Assembly (NCBI GenBank): GCA_947451145.1
Contig: CANFXW010000032.1
Span: forward strand, 1-33,231
Length of the DNA stretch: 33,231 bases
Direction of reading: 5' to 3'
Source of the DNA: Sphingomonadaceae bacterium
GTDB lineage: Bacteria > Pseudomonadota > Alphaproteobacteria > Sphingomonadales > Sphingomonadaceae
Part shown: positions 18,051-26,401 of the stretch, piece after piece
How positions within the stretch are numbered: the stretch's first letter is position 1
Layout: each line of letters begins with the position of its first letter
Translations under genes and position numbers: made by a program
Notes under the pieces: generated by a model
Databases searched by the model: none
Seen by the model: the letters and a program-made list of their open reading frames with translations, nothing else
Told to the model about the DNA's origin: nothing

Positions 18051-19160
18051 ATGAACAGACGCCTTATTATTGTTTCGAAGTTGATCACTGGCCTGATGCT
18101 GGCTCTGCCGGCAGGCGTGATGGCTCAAACAGCGGATGCGCCAGCCTCGGCGAACGCGATCAAGGAATGGGAAGCCTTGTCAAAGCGCGGCGATGCCGAA
18201 GCGCAGTTTGCGCTGGCGGAAGCCTATAAGTGGGGCAAAGGTGTTAAGCCCGATCTGAAGAAGGCCGAAATGTATTACGGCAAGGCAGCAGCCCAGGGCC
18301 ACATGCAGGCCTCTGACGAATATGGGCTGATGTTGTTTGATCGCGGCGAAAAGGAAATGGCATTCCCCTATGTAAAAGCCGCCAGTGATCGTGGCGACGC
18401 CCGCGCGCAGTATCTCGTCGCCATTGCCCACTTCAACGGTGACCTTGCCCCCAAGGACTGGCCGCGCGCCTATGCATTGATGACCTTGGCGCAAACTGCC
18501 GGATTGCCGCAGGCTGGCGTTGCCTTGCCGAAATTTGACCAGTTCATTCCGCTTGCCCAGCGCCAGCAGGGTGTTGCCCTGTCCCAGCAGATTGCCGCGG
18601 AAGCTGACGCAACACGCAATCGCCAGATTGCCGCAGCCAATCTCGGTACGAATTCCCCGGCTCCGCCACCAGTGGTTTCAGCTCCACTCCCGGCTCCTGC
18701 AATGCCGCGTGCCGTTATCCCGGCACCGGAAAATGCCATTGCCGCCGCTCAGCAAACCGCCAGTGGAGCAAACCCCCGGGCAGCAGGTGCTGACTATGCC
18801 CGACCAATAGTGACTGCCCCACCGCAAGCGCCCAAACCTGCTCCGGTTGTTGCCGCCAGCTCCCCGCCGAAGCCTGTTGCCGTGGCACCGGTTGCGCCTC
18901 GTGCCGCTGCATCCGCTCCGATTGCTACTACCAGTGGCGGTTGGCGCATCCAGTTTGGCGCATTCGGCGTCAGCGCCAATGCCGATGCCCTGTGGGCCAA
19001 GCTCAAGGCTCGCCCCGAACTTGCCGGGCACCCCAGAATCAACATTCCGGCTGGTGGTGTGATCAAGCTGCAAGCAGGCGGGTTCAGTGAGGAAGGAGCC
19101 CGCAACACCTGCGCCAAGCTTTCTGCTGCGGGCTTCACCTGCGTGCCTGCGCGGAGCTGA
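18051..19160 (+). CDS. Sel1-repeat and SPOR domain protein, exported
   Basis: The 369-residue product has a signal peptide (MNRRLIIVSKLITGLML to a VMA-QT cleavage site). Sel1-like repeats follow over about 35-155 (AEAQFALAEAYKWGKGVKPD is a typical unit), then a Pro/Ala-rich linker (about 195-295), and a C-terminal SPOR domain (about 298-369; GGWRIQFGAFGVSANADALW). It is thus a periplasmic peptidoglycan-binding repeat protein, a counterpart of the TPR-SPOR lipoprotein on the other side of parA. An ATG six codons upstream (18033) exists; 18051 is preferred because AGGG stands eight bases ahead and it gives a cleaner signal peptide. It is divergent from parA by 225 bases and is followed after five bases by the DUF418 gene. 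Confidence 0.85.
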   Translation: MNRRLIIVSKLITGLMLALPAGVMAQTADAPASANAIKEWEALSKRGDAEAQFALAEAYKWGKGVKPDLKKAEMYYGKAAAQGHMQASDEYGLMLFDRGEKEMAFPYVKAASDRGDARAQYLVAIAHFNGDLAPKDWPRAYALMTLAQTAGLPQAGVALPKFDQFIPLAQRQQGVALSQQIAAEADATRNRQIAAANLGTNSPAPPPVVSAPLPAPAMPRAVIPAPENAIAAAQQTASGANPRAAGADYARPIVTAPPQAPKPAPVVAASSPPKPVAVAPVAPRAAASAPIATTSGGWRIQFGAFGVSANADALWAKLKARPELAGHPRINIPAGGVIKLQAGGFSEEGARNTCAKLSAAGFTCVPARS

Positions 19161-19165
19161 GTCAC

Positions 19166-20422
19166 ATGCCCATCCCGGCTGGCGAGCCATCGCGTTCTGA
19201 ACGGATCGCCGCGCTCGACCTGATCCGGGGGATTGCCATTCTTGGCATACTGGCGGTCAATATCGAAGGCTTCGGTGCGCCTTGGGTCGGCGCGATCAGC
19301 CCGGAATGGAACGGACCCGCATCGAACAGCGATCACATCGCCTACCTCATCACCTTGGTGCTATTCGAGGGCAAGATGCGCGTCCTGCTCTCGATGCTTT
19401 TTGGGGCGAGTCTTGTCCTTTTTATCGGCAATACCGAAGCTGCGGGCCGGAACGGCGACACCGTTCAAATGCGCCGCCTGTTTTGGTTGGCGGTGATCGG
19501 CTACCTGCATTTCCTGTTCTGGTGGGGCGATATTCTGTTCACTTACGCTCTGGCAGGCTTTGCCGCGTTGGTTGCACGGCATTTGCCAAACAAAGCCATG
19601 GTGCCGGCGGCCCTGCTTATCTTCACGGCATGGCATGCCGACGGGATGGCAGGTTCTGTGCAACCGATCCTTACGGAGATCAGTCTTAATCGGGCGCAGC
19701 ACGAACTCAGGTCTAACCTCACCACCGAAGAAGCCGAGATCAAGAAACAGCGCGATCAGGAACACCGTGATGGCCTGGCAGAAATGGCGCGCGAAGCCGG
19801 GAGTCTTCCGGCGCTAATGCATTACAAGCTCACCAAGGAAGCCGACTTTCCGTTAACGGTTGCGGTGGTGACATTCGGCGAGACCTTTCCGCTAATGCTG
19901 ATTGGTATCGCCCTGTTCCGCAGTGGGTTTTTCACCGGAGGTTGGTCCCGGCGGCGGCTCAAGCAAATGGCCATCGCCGGAATAGCCGTTGGCGGCCTGG
20001 CGACGCTCGGGCTGGCCAAATTCATATTCGGACAGAACCTCTCGCCCGGAATTGTGCAAGCTGTGCTGGCGTGGTGGACTGCCCTCCCCCATCTGGCGAT
20101 GGGTCTTGGTTACGCCGCTGTGCTGGTTCTGATCGCACAGCACGGCACCGATGGCTGGCTGGCCTCCCGGGTCTCCGCCATCGGGAAAATGGCACTGACC
20201 AACTACCTTGGTTGCACGCTGGTTTTCACCGGACTGTTCTACGGCTGGGGCTTTGGCCTGATCGGAAGGATACCGGAACGCTGGTACTTGCCGATGGCCC
20301 TCGGCAGCTGGATTGTCATGCTGCTCGCCAGCAAAGGCTGGCTCAGGAGCTACCGGCAGGGTCCTGTCGAATGGCTGTGGCGATCGCTGACGCAATGGCA
20401 GCTCCTGCCGTTCCGCCGTTAA
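19166..20422 (+). CDS. DUF418 family inner-membrane protein (YeiB-like)
   Basis: This 418-residue polytopic membrane protein has about eight to ten hydrophobic segments. The N-terminal ERIAALDLIRGIAILGIL and a C-terminal DUF418 domain (about 230-400; IGKMALTNYL and the final WLRSYRQGPVEWLWRSLT) are signatures of the family, which includes E. coli YeiB. No substrate is known; some relatives resemble acyltransferase-type membrane proteins. The segment about 180-215 is charged and cytoplasmic or periplasmic. It follows the Sel1-SPOR gene after five bases, so they are probably co-transcribed. Its stop codon shares the palindrome TTAA with the stop of der on the opposite strand. Confidence 0.88.
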   Translation: MPIPAGEPSRSERIAALDLIRGIAILGILAVNIEGFGAPWVGAISPEWNGPASNSDHIAYLITLVLFEGKMRVLLSMLFGASLVLFIGNTEAAGRNGDTVQMRRLFWLAVIGYLHFLFWWGDILFTYALAGFAALVARHLPNKAMVPAALLIFTAWHADGMAGSVQPILTEISLNRAQHELRSNLTTEEAEIKKQRDQEHRDGLAEMAREAGSLPALMHYKLTKEADFPLTVAVVTFGETFPLMLIGIALFRSGFFTGGWSRRRLKQMAIAGIAVGGLATLGLAKFIFGQNLSPGIVQAVLAWWTALPHLAMGLGYAAVLVLIAQHGTDGWLASRVSAIGKMALTNYLGCTLVFTGLFYGWGFGLIGRIPERWYLPMALGSWIVMLLASKGWLRSYRQGPVEWLWRSLTQWQLLPFRR

Positions 20423-21789
20423 TCCTTGGCGAAAGGATTCTTCGCCGAGCGCAGGTTCAGCCGGATCGGCACCGCATCAAAGCCCAGCTCACGCCGGATA
20501 CCGTTGATCAGGTATCGCTGATAGGATGTCGGCAGATCATCCAGCCGCGTGCCAAACAGCACGAAGCCGGGCGGGCGGGTTTTGGCCTGCGTGATATAGC
20601 GCAGCTTGATCCGCTTGCCGCCAGGGGCTGGTGGCGGGTTGGCCTCCAGCGCAGAATCAAACCAGCGATTGAGCAGACCGGTTGGCACTCGCTTCGACCA
20701 GGCTTCGCGGATTTCGAAGCCGACACGGATCAGCTCGTCCAAGCCCTTGCCTGTGCGCGCCGAGACCGAGAGCAGCGGCACGCCTTTGACCTGAGCCAGT
20801 CCTTCGTCGAGCGCTGCCCTGACGCCGTTAAACAGCCCCGATGGACCTTCGGCCACGTCCCACTTGTTGATCGCGATGATCAACGCGCGGCCTTCTTCGA
20901 GCACCTTTGAGGCGATCTTGAGATCCTGATGCTCTAGGCCCTGCGTCGCATCGAGAAGCAGCACGACAACTTCGGCAAAGTCGATGGCATGAAGCGCATC
21001 GGCGACAGACATCTTCTCCAGCTTTTCAACCACCCGCGCTTTCTTGCGCATGCCGGCGGTATCGATCAGCCGGACCGGGCGTTCTTCACCCGTCTTGGGA
21101 TCGGTCCACATCCAGTCCACCGCAATCGAATCGCGGGTAATTCCCGCTTCCGGCCCGGTAAGCAGCCGATCTTCACGCAGCAGCGCGTTGATCAGCGTCG
21201 ACTTGCCCGCATTCGGCCGCCCGACAATCGCGAGCTTGAGCGGGCCGGATAGCTCGTCTTCCTCGTCTGCGAACTCATCGGGATCGGGCTGCTTGTCATC
21301 GAGATGAGGCAGCAGGGCTTCGAACAGATCGCCCATGCCCTCGCCATGTTCGGCCGACAGGGCAACCGGCTCGCCAAAGCCAAGCGAGAAGCTTTCAAAC
21401 AGGCCGTGATCGCCCTGCTTTCCTTCTGCCTTGTTGGCAATCAGGACCACAGGAACCTTCGCCGACCGCAGCCAGCGGCCGATTTCCTCGTCGAGCGGGG
21501 TCAGACCTGCCCGGGCATCAATTACGAACAGGGCGACATCGGCGCCTTCCAACGACGCCTCAGTCTGCATCCGCATACGGCCCGGCAGGGTGTCAGGATC
21601 AAGGTCCTCCCAACCCGCAGTATCGACGATGGTGAATTCAAGGCCCAGCAAGCTTACATCACCGAAGCGGCGGTCACGTGTGACCCCCGGCTGATCGTCG
21701 ACCAGCGCGAGCTTTTTGCCGACGAGCCGGTTGAACAGGGTCGACTTGCCGACGTTGGGTCGGCCGATAATGATGACTTGTGGTTTCAT
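20419..21789 (-). CDS. der: ribosome biogenesis GTPase Der
   Basis: Der (EngA) is the essential GTPase with two tandem G domains that assists 50S subunit maturation. Both P-loops are present: GRPNVGKSTLFN near residue 8 and GRPNAGKSTLIN near 186. The G3 motifs DTAGW and DTAGM and the NKAEG/NKWD G4 motifs follow each, and a C-terminal KH-like domain (KLRYITQAKTRPPGFVLFGT) ends the protein. The 456-residue length is normal. It converges with the DUF418 gene; the stop codons overlap by four bases, so no room for a hairpin terminator remains between them. Confidence 0.98.
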   Translation of the reverse strand: MKPQVIIIGRPNVGKSTLFNRLVGKKLALVDDQPGVTRDRRFGDVSLLGLEFTIVDTAGWEDLDPDTLPGRMRMQTEASLEGADVALFVIDARAGLTPLDEEIGRWLRSAKVPVVLIANKAEGKQGDHGLFESFSLGFGEPVALSAEHGEGMGDLFEALLPHLDDKQPDPDEFADEEDELSGPLKLAIVGRPNAGKSTLINALLREDRLLTGPEAGITRDSIAVDWMWTDPKTGEERPVRLIDTAGMRKKARVVEKLEKMSVADALHAIDFAEVVVLLLDATQGLEHQDLKIASKVLEEGRALIIAINKWDVAEGPSGLFNGVRAALDEGLAQVKGVPLLSVSARTGKGLDELIRVGFEIREAWSKRVPTGLLNRWFDSALEANPPPAPGGKRIKLRYITQAKTRPPGFVLFGTRLDDLPTSYQRYLINGIRRELGFDAVPIRLNLRSAKNPFAKD

Positions 21790-21927
21790 GGTTGCTTGGT
21801 CCAGTGGCCTTTCCGGCAGATTTCTGCAAGCTCTGCGGCAACAACGTGCCGATTGGCGACAAATGTTGCCGCATGTTAACCATATGTAGAAACCCTGAGG
21901 TTACCTCGTTTCGGCATGGAACGAGTT

Positions 21928-22539
21928 ATGTCTTTCCGAACCACCTTCGCAATCGCCGCAGCCATTGCCTTCAGCGCTATTCCGGCCAATGCCAGCGGGC
22001 TGTCTGAAATTGCGCTGGTTACTGGCGGAGGGGCCGCAACGCTTCCGATGTCATTGCAATGCGTGCCCTATGCCCGCACTGTTTCGGGCATCCAGATCCG
22101 CGGCGATGCATGGACCTGGTGGGACAAGGCAGCTGGCAACTATGCCCGCGGCTATCGGCCAAAGGTTGGCGCGGTGATGGCGTTCAAGCCTTACGGCAAG
22201 ATGGAACTGGGCCATGTCGCGGCGGTGAGCAAGATCATCGATTCGCGCACCGTTCTGCTCCGCCACGCCAACTGGTCACCGATCAACGGCACGCGCGGCC
22301 AGATCGAGAATGACGTTCAGGCCATGGACGTATCGCCGAACAATGACTGGAGCCAGGTTCGTGTATGGTTCGCGCCGCTGCAAGGCCTCGGCGGCACGGC
22401 ATGGCCGGTGCAGGGCTTCATCTACAACGAGAAACCGAAGTCAGGAAAGCTGAAGCCGCGGCCCGGCGAGGCACGCGATTTCTCTGATCCTTATGCCAAT
22501 GACCCGATCGGCGCGATTATCGCGGCCTACCGGAGCTAG
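21928..22539 (+). CDS. exported CHAP-domain peptidase-like protein
   Basis: The 203-residue product has a signal peptide (MSFRTTFAIAAAIAFSAIPANAS) and a CHAP (NlpC/P60-like cysteine amidase) domain. Candidate catalytic residues are Cys45 in LQCVPYAR, His96 in LGHVAAV and Asn115 in RHANW. CHAP domains cut peptidoglycan peptides or amides, so the protein is probably a periplasmic or secreted cell-wall hydrolase. An ATG four codons earlier (21916) is possible; 21928 is chosen because GGAACGAG lies just upstream and it gives the cleaner signal peptide. An 11-base palindrome GAGGTTACCTC is at 21897-21907, within the upstream region. Confidence 0.86.
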   Translation: MSFRTTFAIAAAIAFSAIPANASGLSEIALVTGGGAATLPMSLQCVPYARTVSGIQIRGDAWTWWDKAAGNYARGYRPKVGAVMAFKPYGKMELGHVAAVSKIIDSRTVLLRHANWSPINGTRGQIENDVQAMDVSPNNDWSQVRVWFAPLQGLGGTAWPVQGFIYNEKPKSGKLKPRPGEARDFSDPYANDPIGAIIAAYRS

Positions 22540-22541
22540 GT

Positions 22542-22835
22542 TCAGCCAGCTTTGGCCACGGGTGCATCGTCACCAAGGTCTTCAAACCAGGCTTCGACTT
22601 CACCATTGAGCTTGATCGTCAGCGGTTGGCCCTTGCGGTCCATCGTCTTGCCTGCCTGGACCCGAACCCAGCCTTCGGAAATGCAGTATTCCTCGACATT
22701 GTGGCGCACCACGCCCTTGAAACGGATGCCGACGCCGCGCTGCAGCAGGTCTGCATTGAAATAGGGGCTGCGCGGATTGATCGCGAGGTGATCGGGCGGA
22801 AGGTCCGGGCCGGTGGAGGTGGTTTCGTCGCTCAT
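22542..22835 (-). CDS. DUF3297 family protein
   Basis: This 97-residue protein matches the DUF3297 family: PPDHLAINPRSPYFNADLLQ, the conserved GIRFKGVVRHNVEEYC, and GQPLTIKLNGEVEAWFED. No biochemical role is known. The protein is small, soluble and acidic, without membrane segments. MSDETTSTG at 22835 is taken as start because relatives begin this way; two further in-frame ATG codons lie upstream, at 22847 and 22871. It ends two bases from the CHAP gene, which runs in the opposite direction. Confidence 0.85.
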   Translation of the reverse strand: MSDETTSTGPDLPPDHLAINPRSPYFNADLLQRGVGIRFKGVVRHNVEEYCISEGWVRVQAGKTMDRKGQPLTIKLNGEVEAWFEDLGDDAPVAKAG

Positions 22836-22914
22836 GCCTCGCGCCATTAGGCAGCTTTGCCCGCTTGTCAATTCACGCGCACCGATCTAAGGGCGCGCCT
22901 TCCGCATCTGGAGC

Positions 22915-22989
22915 GGGCGCGTAGCTCAGCGGTAGAGCACACCCTTCACACGGGTGGGGTCACAGGTTCAATCCCTGTCGCGCCCACCA
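22915..22989 (+). tRNA. tRNA-Val(CAC)
   Basis: A complete 75-base tRNA: acceptor GGGCGCG with CGCGCCC, discriminator A and encoded CCA at 22987-22989. The D-arm GCTCAGCGGTAGAGC is normal, and the anticodon stem CACCC/GGGTG encloses TTCACAC, giving anticodon CAC. The T-arm has GGTTCAATCC. A phage tail-type gene cassette begins 270 bases downstream. Confidence 0.96.
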
Positions 22990-23005
22990 GAGCTTGCAGC
23001 TCTGG
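22987..23005 (+). terminator. hairpin overlapping the tRNA-Val CCA end
   Basis: CCAGAGC and GCTCTGG are perfect seven-base arms around TTGCA, starting at the encoded CCA. A T-run does not follow, so it could be a processing or termination hairpin, or a palindromic attachment-site relic. Confidence 0.35.
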
Positions 23006-23258
23006 GCCTGACAACAGTCATCGGTTTGATGATCTGCATTGGCCGGATACAGCCCTTACAAACACGTTCGACACCGCGAAGACCGGTTTTTCCCCGCGAT
23101 GGCGCAGCTCTACACAGTAATTATCCATATAGGTTATTTTTATCTTTCCTACAACGCCACTCCGGTTGTAGCCAGGTTTCAACAACGCGAATCGCCAAGC
23201 ACAGCGCCGCCATCGGTTGCTGCGTTCGGCGGTCTGCCCATCCGGAGGCTTGCACCCA
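22990..23258. other. intergenic lead-in to the tail-fibre cassette
   Basis: No gene is seen in these 269 bases. After the hairpin at the tRNA end, an AT-rich block (about 23115-23150) could hold the cassette promoter. CTACAAC/GTTGTAG arms at 23149-23171 form a seven-base stem with a nine-base loop. GGAGG at about 23243 is a distant ribosome site for the first cassette gene. Confidence 0.5.
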
Positions 23259-23603
23259 ATGAACGGTATTATCGGCGAGTTTCGCCTAGGCGAGGACATA
23301 GCGGTAGCGATCGATGCCGTGTCGGGGGACACCGCAGGCGTCACCGCGATCACCGCTTCGATGAAGCCCGCGCTGGTCAGCGGCAATCGCGTAGTGCTGG
23401 ATGATGCGGCGGCGGCAGTCTCTATGGCAGTAGCACCGCAAAGTCCGGCCTCGGCAGGCTGGACCCTGTCGCTTGGCAGCACGGCCAGCGCAGCCCTCGC
23501 AACCGGCGTCTATGGCATCGATGCCAAGATCACGCTGGGCAGCGCGGTCGAGATTACCGAGCAAACCGCTTTCATCCGCCTCACCCGGGCAGCGCTGGCA
23601 TGA
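23259..23603 (+). CDS. phage tail-type small structural protein (cassette gene 1)
   Basis: This 114-residue protein has no named match that I can give with certainty. It begins MNGIIGEFRLGEDIAVAID and ends with an Ig-like or fibre-like pattern (GVYGIDAKITLGSAVEIT then TAFIRLTRAALA) common in small proteins encoded beside phage tail fibres. No cysteine, membrane segment or signal peptide is present. It overlaps the next gene by four bases (ATGA) and heads a five-gene unit of phage-type distal tail proteins. The first ATG of the longer open frame (23217) is ignored because the residues before MNGII look random. Confidence 0.6.
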   Translation: MNGIIGEFRLGEDIAVAIDAVSGDTAGVTAITASMKPALVSGNRVVLDDAAAAVSMAVAPQSPASAGWTLSLGSTASAALATGVYGIDAKITLGSAVEITEQTAFIRLTRAALA

Positions 23604-23935
23604 GCCTCGCCCTCCGCTGGCGGGTTCCCGGCCGCCGAATCCTCACCCGGTGGCGGGGGCCATCGGGGCTGGCCGAGGCGGTTGCACGCAACCCTGAAAC
23701 ACCGGTTGCTGCGATCATCGGGCCGCCGGGTCCTCCTGGTTCGGGCAGCGGAGCGGTGCGGTTGAATGCCACACTGGCAGCAACCTGGGTGCTGAACCAC
23801 GCATTGGGACGCATCCCCGGGGTTCAGGTCTACCTGTCAAGCGGCGAGCCGGTGATCACAGACGTTGCCGCCACAGCCACCCAGATCACCGTAACCTTCC
23901 CCTCACCCCAGCAGGGCTTTGTCCTTGCGTTTTAA
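23600..23935 (+). CDS. short tail-fibre protein with collagen-like motif (cassette gene 2)
   Basis: The 111-residue product has a basic start (RWRVPGRRILTRWRG), a short collagen-like stretch GPPGPPGSGSG near residues 47-57, and a compact C-terminal beta module (TWVLNHALGRIPGVQVYLSS to TVTFPSPQQGFVLAF). That module follows the pattern 'N-H-x-L-G-x-x-P-x-V-Q-V' seen at the ends of many phage tail fibres. It probably trimerises as a fibre tip. It overlaps gene 1 by four bases and is followed after 12 bases by gene 3. The function is inferred from pattern, not from a specific homologue. Confidence 0.65.
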   Translation: MSLALRWRVPGRRILTRWRGPSGLAEAVARNPETPVAAIIGPPGPPGSGSGAVRLNATLAATWVLNHALGRIPGVQVYLSSGEPVITDVAATATQITVTFPSPQQGFVLAF

Positions 23936-23947
23936 GGATTTACTCCC

Positions 23948-24733
23948 ATGAAAATCATGAACGGCCTTGATCTTCAGTCACAGAAGATTGTCAGTCTCGC
24001 CGATCCTTCAGCCAATACCGATGCCGCCAACAAGCAATATGTCGACAATGTCGCTCGCGGCCTGACCTGGAAGGCCCCCGTTCGTGCGGCATCGACGACC
24101 AACATCAACACCGCAGCACCCGGCACCACCATTGATGGCGTTTCCCTCGCTGCCAATGACCGTATCTTGCTGAAGGATCAGACCACAGCATCGCAGAACG
24201 GCATCTGGGTGTGGACTGCAGCTGGTTCGGCGCTGACCCGCGCAAGCGACGCCGACAATTCCGGCGAACTTGCGCCCGGCACCTCCGTCAGTGTCAGCGA
24301 AGGCACCACCAATGCCGACAAGGTGTTCATGATCATCTCTGACGCGGCGATCACCATCGGCACGACAGCCCAGACCTGGGGTACGCTCTCAGGCGGTTCC
24401 AGCTATTCGGCCGGAAATGGCATCAGCGTGGCCGGTTCGGTAATCAGCGCCGTAGCAGCCGCATCAGGCGGTGTTTCGGTCGTAGCTGGCGGCATCCAGC
24501 TCGATACCTCGATCGCGGCCCGCAAGTTCAGTGCGAATGTTGGCAATGGCTCGTCCACCTCGATCGCGGTGACGCACAACCTTGGCTCGAAGGATATCAC
24601 CGTTTCGGTTCGCGATGCAGCAAGCGATGCGGGCGTTCTGGTTGATTGGGTAGCGAGCGACACCAACAATGTCACGCTGACCTTCGCCGTTGCCCCTGCA
24701 AGCAACGCCTACCGCGTTACCGTAACCGGCTAA
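23948..24733 (+). CDS. phage tail-fibre protein (cassette gene 3)
   Basis: This 261-residue protein has a typical tail-fibre build. An N-terminal attachment-like motif (LADPSANTDAANKQYVDN) comes first. The widespread fibre module follows, with TTIDGVSLAANDRILLKDQT, ASQNGIWVW and SEGTTNADKVFM (about 45-150), then a Gly/Ser/Ala-rich shaft. The C-terminal tip (about 195-261) has SIAVTHNLGSKDITVSVRD and ends ASNAYRVTVTG. Such proteins bind host surface receptors. AAGGA lies nine bases before the ATG. It is complete, with no sign of decay. This is the clearest phage-type gene of the five. Confidence 0.85.
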   Translation: MKIMNGLDLQSQKIVSLADPSANTDAANKQYVDNVARGLTWKAPVRAASTTNINTAAPGTTIDGVSLAANDRILLKDQTTASQNGIWVWTAAGSALTRASDADNSGELAPGTSVSVSEGTTNADKVFMIISDAAITIGTTAQTWGTLSGGSSYSAGNGISVAGSVISAVAAASGGVSVVAGGIQLDTSIAARKFSANVGNGSSTSIAVTHNLGSKDITVSVRDAASDAGVLVDWVASDTNNVTLTFAVAPASNAYRVTVTG

Positions 24734-24746
24734 AGGAAAACAGGAA

Positions 24747-25550
24747 ATGGCGATCACCACGCTTGATGGCGCAATAAGCGGGGCACAACCACGTGTGCCC
24801 TATTTGAAGACCGGCATCGCCATGGCGGCGGTGGGCGCAATGCGGGCGTACAACCCGCGCTATGCCAGCGGAAACCCCGGCCCGGCCACTGCTCCGTCCG
24901 CCGGAATCAACGGCACGGCAGTAACCGGGCCGGGGACACAGTTGACCCGCGTCAACCCGGCAACCGGCAACGCCTATGTCATGGGGCTGGACATGTGCCC
25001 GTCGTCCGCAGGGACGCTTTGGCTGATTGACCGCCTGTGGGAAAACAGCGCGCTGGTTACCACATCGGTGACCGCGCAGGCCATCTCTGCGGCAAGCCTG
25101 CCTGCGCGTGATCGCAATGGAACCGCCAGCGGCGCAGATGTGATGGCGGCCATCGAATGGTCGGCAGCGGGCGGCGCTGGTACGCCCTCGGTCACACTCA
25201 CCTATACCGACCAGACCGGTGCGACAGGCAAGACAGCCACCTTCACCGGGGTTACCACGCCGCCGGTCGGCACGTTCGAGATATTCATGCCCACGGCGGC
25301 ATCAGGCGGCGTGCGAACACCAACCAGCTTTATCCAGTCTGCCACGCGGACGAGTGGAGCCATGCACCTTGTCCTGTTCCGCACATTGGCATCGGTGCCT
25401 TGCAGTCTGGCCAATGTCGGCAACGCGATAGACTTTCTTACCGGCAGCGCGCCGCGTGTGTTCAACGATTCCTGCCTTGAACCAATCTGGATTCCCAGCG
25501 CGACTACGGCCGTCAATTTCTTTGGCGGTTATATTGAGACGCAAGGCTAA
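24747..25550 (+). CDS. phage virion-type structural protein (cassette gene 4)
   Basis: The 267-residue protein resembles structural proteins encoded in tail regions of alphaproteobacterial phages. The start region (YLKTGIAMAAVGAMRAYNP), the stretch GTLWLIDRLWENSALVTT, the beta segment TLTYTDQTGATGKTATF and the phrase SGAMHLVLFRTLA are the recognisable parts. It is beta-rich, has no signal peptide and two scattered cysteines, and ends with FFGGYIETQG. AGGAAAACAGGAA upstream is a good ribosome site. It sits between the fibre gene and a possible carbohydrate-binding gene. The exact virion position is unknown. Confidence 0.65.
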   Translation: MAITTLDGAISGAQPRVPYLKTGIAMAAVGAMRAYNPRYASGNPGPATAPSAGINGTAVTGPGTQLTRVNPATGNAYVMGLDMCPSSAGTLWLIDRLWENSALVTTSVTAQAISAASLPARDRNGTASGADVMAAIEWSAAGGAGTPSVTLTYTDQTGATGKTATFTGVTTPPVGTFEIFMPTAASGGVRTPTSFIQSATRTSGAMHLVLFRTLASVPCSLANVGNAIDFLTGSAPRVFNDSCLEPIWIPSATTAVNFFGGYIETQG

Positions 25551-25556
25551 TCTGAC

Positions 25557-26327
25557 GTGACCGTTCAAAACCTAGCCATTTCAGCTACCAGTGACGATGG
25601 AACCACACGGATTGGCCTCGGAAACTATGACTCGACCCAGTTTGCCCAGGGTGACAATGGATCGATCTATTACCTTGGGCTGCGCTATTCCGGAGTTGCA
25701 ATTCCACAAGGCGCGCAGATCACAAGCGCCACGCTGGTTCTGAAATCAAATGCGCTAGGCGGTGGCTCTGGCACCAGGTGGGGTAACCTCTATGGCGACG
25801 CGGCAGATAACGCCGCTGTGTGGTCGAACAGTTCGCGGCCCGATCAGATTGCCAAGACCGCCGCGTCAACGCCACTGGCCTATTCACTGATACAGGGTGC
25901 TGCCTGCAATCAGGATGTTACGGCGATCATTCAGGAGATCATCAACCGCGCAGGTTGGACGAGTGGAAATTCGCTGCGGATTGCCGGAGATGCCACTGCG
26001 GGAGCGGGATCAGACGGCCTTGCCGTTTTGCAAGACCTCGATACGTCCGGCTATAACTCTCCGCTGCTGATCAGTTTCGTCAACCCGCCCCGCGGCGGTT
26101 CGACCGGGCGGGGCAGTCTGTTGCGGTCAAAGTGGCTGCGCAAGACGGGCGGACAGGGCAACACGAGCTTGCTGGTTTCCAAGACGCTCGAAGATGCCCG
26201 TAGGCGCAGTGCGCTGAACTGGCTGCTCGATCGCCTGATCTATCGTGGACGCAAGGCCCGGACGAAAGCCTACCTCGGTACGCGGAGTGATGCGCAGCTT
26301 TACCTGGGTGAGCGCGATTTGTTTTGA
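25557..26327 (+). CDS. DNRLRE/CBM-like distal tail protein (cassette gene 5)
   Basis: The 256-residue protein begins at GTG 25557, six bases after gene 4. Residues about 1-175 form a jelly-roll-like beta domain of the DNRLRE or carbohydrate-binding type (YYLGLRYSGVAIPQGAQITSA, then LVLKSNALGGGSGTRW and DVTAIIQEIINRAGWTSGNS), common in phage adhesins and surface proteins. The C-terminal 80 residues are basic (GRGSLLRSKWLRKTGGQG to KTLEDARRRSALNWLLDR), unusual for a secreted protein and perhaps an assembly or DNA/particle contact. It is the last cassette gene. Confidence 0.6.
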   Translation: MTVQNLAISATSDDGTTRIGLGNYDSTQFAQGDNGSIYYLGLRYSGVAIPQGAQITSATLVLKSNALGGGSGTRWGNLYGDAADNAAVWSNSSRPDQIAKTAASTPLAYSLIQGAACNQDVTAIIQEIINRAGWTSGNSLRIAGDATAGAGSDGLAVLQDLDTSGYNSPLLISFVNPPRGGSTGRGSLLRSKWLRKTGGQGNTSLLVSKTLEDARRRSALNWLLDRLIYRGRKARTKAYLGTRSDAQLYLGERDLF

Positions 26328-26401
26328 TTTCCTGCGATTGATGCTAGTCAATGCTTTCCAAATACAGATCGCCTGAAGCGATGGCCGAAGGAGTTACTGC
26401 C

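Noticed and set aside
22990..26400. Complete prophage at tRNA-Val
   Set aside because: There is no integrase, terminase, portal, capsid or lysis gene, and no repeat of the tRNA 3' end was seen at the other side; only a tail-fibre cassette is supported.
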